Shown: piece by piece, positions 11,552 to 12,978 of the stretch
Layout: each line of letters starts with the position of its first letter
How positions within the stretch are numbered: the first letter of the stretch is position 1
Origin: Candidatus Saccharimonadota bacterium
Lineage (GTDB): Bacteria; Patescibacteriota; Saccharimonadia; Saccharimonadales; Saccharimonadaceae
Assembly: GCA_028289095.1 (NCBI GenBank)
Contig: JAQGGY010000023.1
Span: 1-12,978, forward strand
Direction: 5' to 3'
Length of the DNA: 12,978 nt
Notes under the pieces: generated by a model
What the model saw: the letters and a program-made list of their open reading frames with translations, nothing else
The model's database searches: none
What the model was told of the DNA's origin: nothing
Translations under genes and position numbers: made by a program

Positions 11552-12115
11552 TTATAGCTTGTGACTAGTGGCTTCGATGTTGCCCGTGCAGAATGCGTCG
11601 ATTAGTTCGGTGACTTTTGGAATGATAGCGTCGTTTAATGTGTCGGCTTCGGGTTTGGTAAAGTTACTTAGGACAAAATCGGCATCATGGATGCGATCGC
11701 GCAACTCATTATATATGCCGATACGAATACGCGTGTAATTCGTGCCTAGATGGGCGTTTAATGACTTAATGCCATTATTGCCCGCGTCACGTCCACTTTC
11801 ACGAATACGGAGCGTGCCGAGCGGTAGCGCGAGGTCATCGTGAATGACTAAGAAATCAGTCTTGGCACTTAATTTGTAAAAATCAATAATCATGCGGGCT
11901 GCCTGCCCTGTTTCGTTATAGAATGTCGCAGGTTTTACTAGCAGTACTTTTTCGCCAGCAATTTGGACTTCGGCGATATCAGCGTGAAATTTTGTTTTTT
12001 TAACAAATTCTACCTTGTACTGCGCCGCTAATTTGTCGACAACCAAAAACCCAACGTTGTGACGGGTGGTGGCGTACTGCGCACCTGGGTTGCCTTGGGC
12101 GAAAATGAGTTTCAT
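11552..12115 (-). CDS. pth: Peptidyl-tRNA hydrolase
   Basis: Pth frees tRNA from peptidyl-tRNA that drops off ribosomes. The 187-residue length is normal. Key motifs are visible: GNPGAQYATTRHNVGF with Asn9 and the catalytic His19, KPATFYNETGQA (about 61-72, where most family members have KPxTYMN) and VIHDDLALPLGTLRIRESG with the catalytic Asp. The later motif, usually GGHNG, reads AGNNG, so the His that corresponds to E. coli His113 is replaced by Asn. The remaining sequence is typical, so I expect an active enzyme, but this change is worth noting. The ATG at 12115 has no ribosome binding site; a perfect TATAAT lies 9 bases upstream, so the mRNA seems nearly leaderless. It is divergent from the 12212-12460 gene. 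Confidence 0.95.
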   Translation of the reverse strand: MKLIFAQGNPGAQYATTRHNVGFLVVDKLAAQYKVEFVKKTKFHADIAEVQIAGEKVLLVKPATFYNETGQAARMIIDFYKLSAKTDFLVIHDDLALPLGTLRIRESGRDAGNNGIKSLNAHLGTNYTRIRIGIYNELRDRIHDADFVLSNFTKPEADTLNDAIIPKVTELIDAFCTGNIEATSHKL

Positions 12116-12124
12116 ATTGCTTAT

Positions 12125-12130
12125 ATTATA
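12125..12130 (-). promoter_or_regulatory. -10 box of pth
   Basis: TATAAT on the minus strand, 9 bases before the pth ATG. No good -35 box is seen at 17 bases (AATGGA). The spacing equals that in the ZIP gene. Confidence 0.6.
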
Positions 12131-12135
12131 GACTA

Positions 12136-12163
12136 TTGACAGATGTATCCATTGTTATATTAT
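12136..12163 (+). promoter_or_regulatory. Promoter of the one-helix membrane protein gene
   Basis: TTGACA (12136-12141), 16 bases, TATTAT (12158-12163). It overlaps the upstream region of pth on the other strand. Confidence 0.75.
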
Positions 12164-12211
12164 TAATGAGCAGTTAATGCCCTTTGATTTGACGATTGAT
12201 AGGAGCAGTTA

Positions 12212-12460
12212 ATGGAAATTGATATGCCGGAATGGTTTGACCAGTCCATAGGATGGTTCTTTAACTGGGGAATGAGTTCGGACTACTTCCCCGTTCCGAA
12301 TATTTGGATAGTTGTGGTTGCTCTATTCATCTTCCTCTTGATCGCCGGTGTTGTTCGTATGCGCAATATCGGAAAACGAGAGGCAGAGTTGGCCAAGGCT
12401 CCCGCAAAGAGAGAGTCGCATCCCCTGCGCCAGTTTGATGTGCCGGGAGACGAAGCGTAA
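12212..12460 (+). CDS. Small single-pass membrane protein, unknown function
   Basis: The 82-residue protein has an aromatic, acidic N terminus (MPEWFDQSIGWFFNWG), one strong transmembrane segment at about 31-49 (IWIVVVALFIFLLIAGVV), then a basic region and a polar tail ending in PGDEA. The positive charges after the helix (RMRNIGKRE) suggest that the C terminus is in the cytoplasm. I do not recognise a family. The ATG at 12212 has AGGAGC 5 bases upstream. The promoter is at 12136-12163 and a strong terminator follows. The TAA stop is the loop of a 6-base-pair hairpin (GAAGCG/CGCTTC, 12452-12466). Unlike the orphan genes, no long leader/3' UTR complementarity was found. Confidence 0.82.
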   Translation: MEIDMPEWFDQSIGWFFNWGMSSDYFPVPNIWIVVVALFIFLLIAGVVRMRNIGKREAELAKAPAKRESHPLRQFDVPGDEA

Positions 12461-12471
12461 CGCTTCAATTT

Positions 12472-12520
12472 GCCTCGCCTGAAATAGCCCTGCTATTTCG
12501 GCGGGGCTATTTTATTTTTA
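12472..12520 (+). terminator. Strong intrinsic terminator
   Basis: A 15-base-pair stem (12472-12507, one bulged T, one G-U) with loop CCCTG is followed by TATTTTATTTTTA. Confidence 0.92.
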
Positions 12521-12539
12521 ATTGTCAGTCAGCTTATTT

Positions 12540-12562
12540 TGTGATTAATCTCACACTATAAA
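12540..12562 (+). promoter_or_regulatory. CRP-like palindrome next to a -10-like box
   Basis: TGTGA-TTAATC-TCACA (12540-12555) matches the CRP/FNR-family half-site pattern exactly and is followed directly by TATAAA (12557-12562). It lies about 90 bases before the secreted protein gene. A further TTGACG at 12576-12581 has only a weak -10 partner. Which of these drives the gene is unclear. Confidence 0.4.
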
Positions 12563-12645
12563 ACAATATTGTAATTTGACGTATTTTATGGGATTATTGA
12601 TGTAGAGAGTTAAGAGAGAGACCACTACAAGAAAGCGAGGTGTTT

Positions 12646-12978
12646 ATGCTTAAATTTATTAAAGAAAAAATCTTAGGATCAGCCATTACTGGCCGAATAG
12701 GTGCAAAAAAAATTGCCAAAATCAGCGTGGCATCTGTCGCGTCACTCGCCCTGGTGTTGCAATTAACCGCTGGTGTCTTTCCTTTTGCCAGTACAAACGT
12801 ACAGGCTTTGGGTGATGATAATATCGTTCGTAACGGCGTTACTTCAAAAGAGCAGATGCTTGCCGTGTACGACAGCGGCACCGACGGCGCTGGTCACTAT
12901 GATATTCAACAGATCTATTCACATTTTGGTGTGTCTCGTCAAGATATCGCGAACGCCACCGTGGGTTCGTACAAAAAT
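12646..12978 (+). CDS. N-terminal part of a secreted or surface protein (partial, runs off right edge)
   Basis: The frame is open from the ATG at 12646 to the window end, giving 111 residues. GAGG lies 5 bases before the start. Residues 1-27 are basic (MLKFIKEKIL...IGAKKIAK), residues about 28-50 are hydrophobic, and VQA at about 52-54 is a likely signal peptidase site, so the rest should be exported. The mature start (GDDNIVRNGVTSKEQMLAVYDSG...) has a run of Asp/Gly-rich sequence and DIQQIYSHFGVSRQDIANATVGSYKN. I have seen similar motifs in CPR surface proteins but cannot name the family. The long N-terminal charged region before the hydrophobic core is unusual for a signal peptide but common in large Gram-positive-style surface proteins. 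Confidence 0.85.
   Translation, partial: MLKFIKEKILGSAITGRIGAKKIAKISVASVASLALVLQLTAGVFPFASTNVQALGDDNIVRNGVTSKEQMLAVYDSGTDGAGHYDIQQIYSHFGVSRQDIANATVGSYKN

Overview
The window looks like chromosomal DNA of a Patescibacteria/CPR bacterium, most likely Candidatus Saccharibacteria (TM7). This is inferred from gene content and protein style: a lone sigma-70 region 4 fused to a HARE-type winged helix, a type IA topoisomerase with repeated C-terminal domains and a lysine-rich tail, many small orphan proteins, and very regular TTGACA/TATAAT promoters with 16-17 base spacers. Stops of all three kinds are used (TGA ends three genes), so there is no sign of a recoded UGA. No tRNA, rRNA, CRISPR array or transposase was seen.

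Layout. Positions 1-2000, minus strand: the start of a membrane-anchored protein running off the left edge, a sigma region 4/HARE-HTH regulator with a perfect consensus promoter, and a two-helix membrane protein. Positions 2030-4520: topA with its own promoter and terminator. Positions 4620-7170: four unrelated small orphan genes on the minus strand, each with its own regulatory sequences, lying between topA and dprA, which are often neighbours in bacteria. Positions 7171-8028: dprA. Positions 8050-8330, plus strand: a probable structured non-coding RNA with a strong terminator. Positions 8344-8992: a small lipoprotein gene. Positions 9010-10741: three more orphan minus-strand genes, each a separate transcription unit. 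Positions 10788-12115: a ZIP metal transporter convergent with peptidyl-tRNA hydrolase (pth). Positions 12136-12978: a one-helix membrane protein and the start of a secreted protein running off the right edge.

The main observation concerns the orphan genes. In eight or nine of them the 5' leader and the short 3' UTR just before the terminator contain complementary sequences, usually 10-16 bases, and the sequence differs from gene to gene. The best cases are 14/14, 15/16, 12/12, 11/11, 11/11 and 10/10 bases. In three genes that share a related leader hairpin, the bases next to the shared core change together in the 5' and 3' copies. I saw no such pairing in topA or in the one-helix membrane protein gene. 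This suggests mRNAs whose ends base-pair (a panhandle or circularised mRNA), possibly controlling translation, decay or termination. Two of these genes also share a 39/40 identical promoter segment, a leader hairpin and a terminator type around unrelated coding sequences.

Housekeeping genes are built differently. pth, the ZIP gene and perhaps dprA seem to be nearly leaderless, with the -10 box only 7-9 bases before the start codon.
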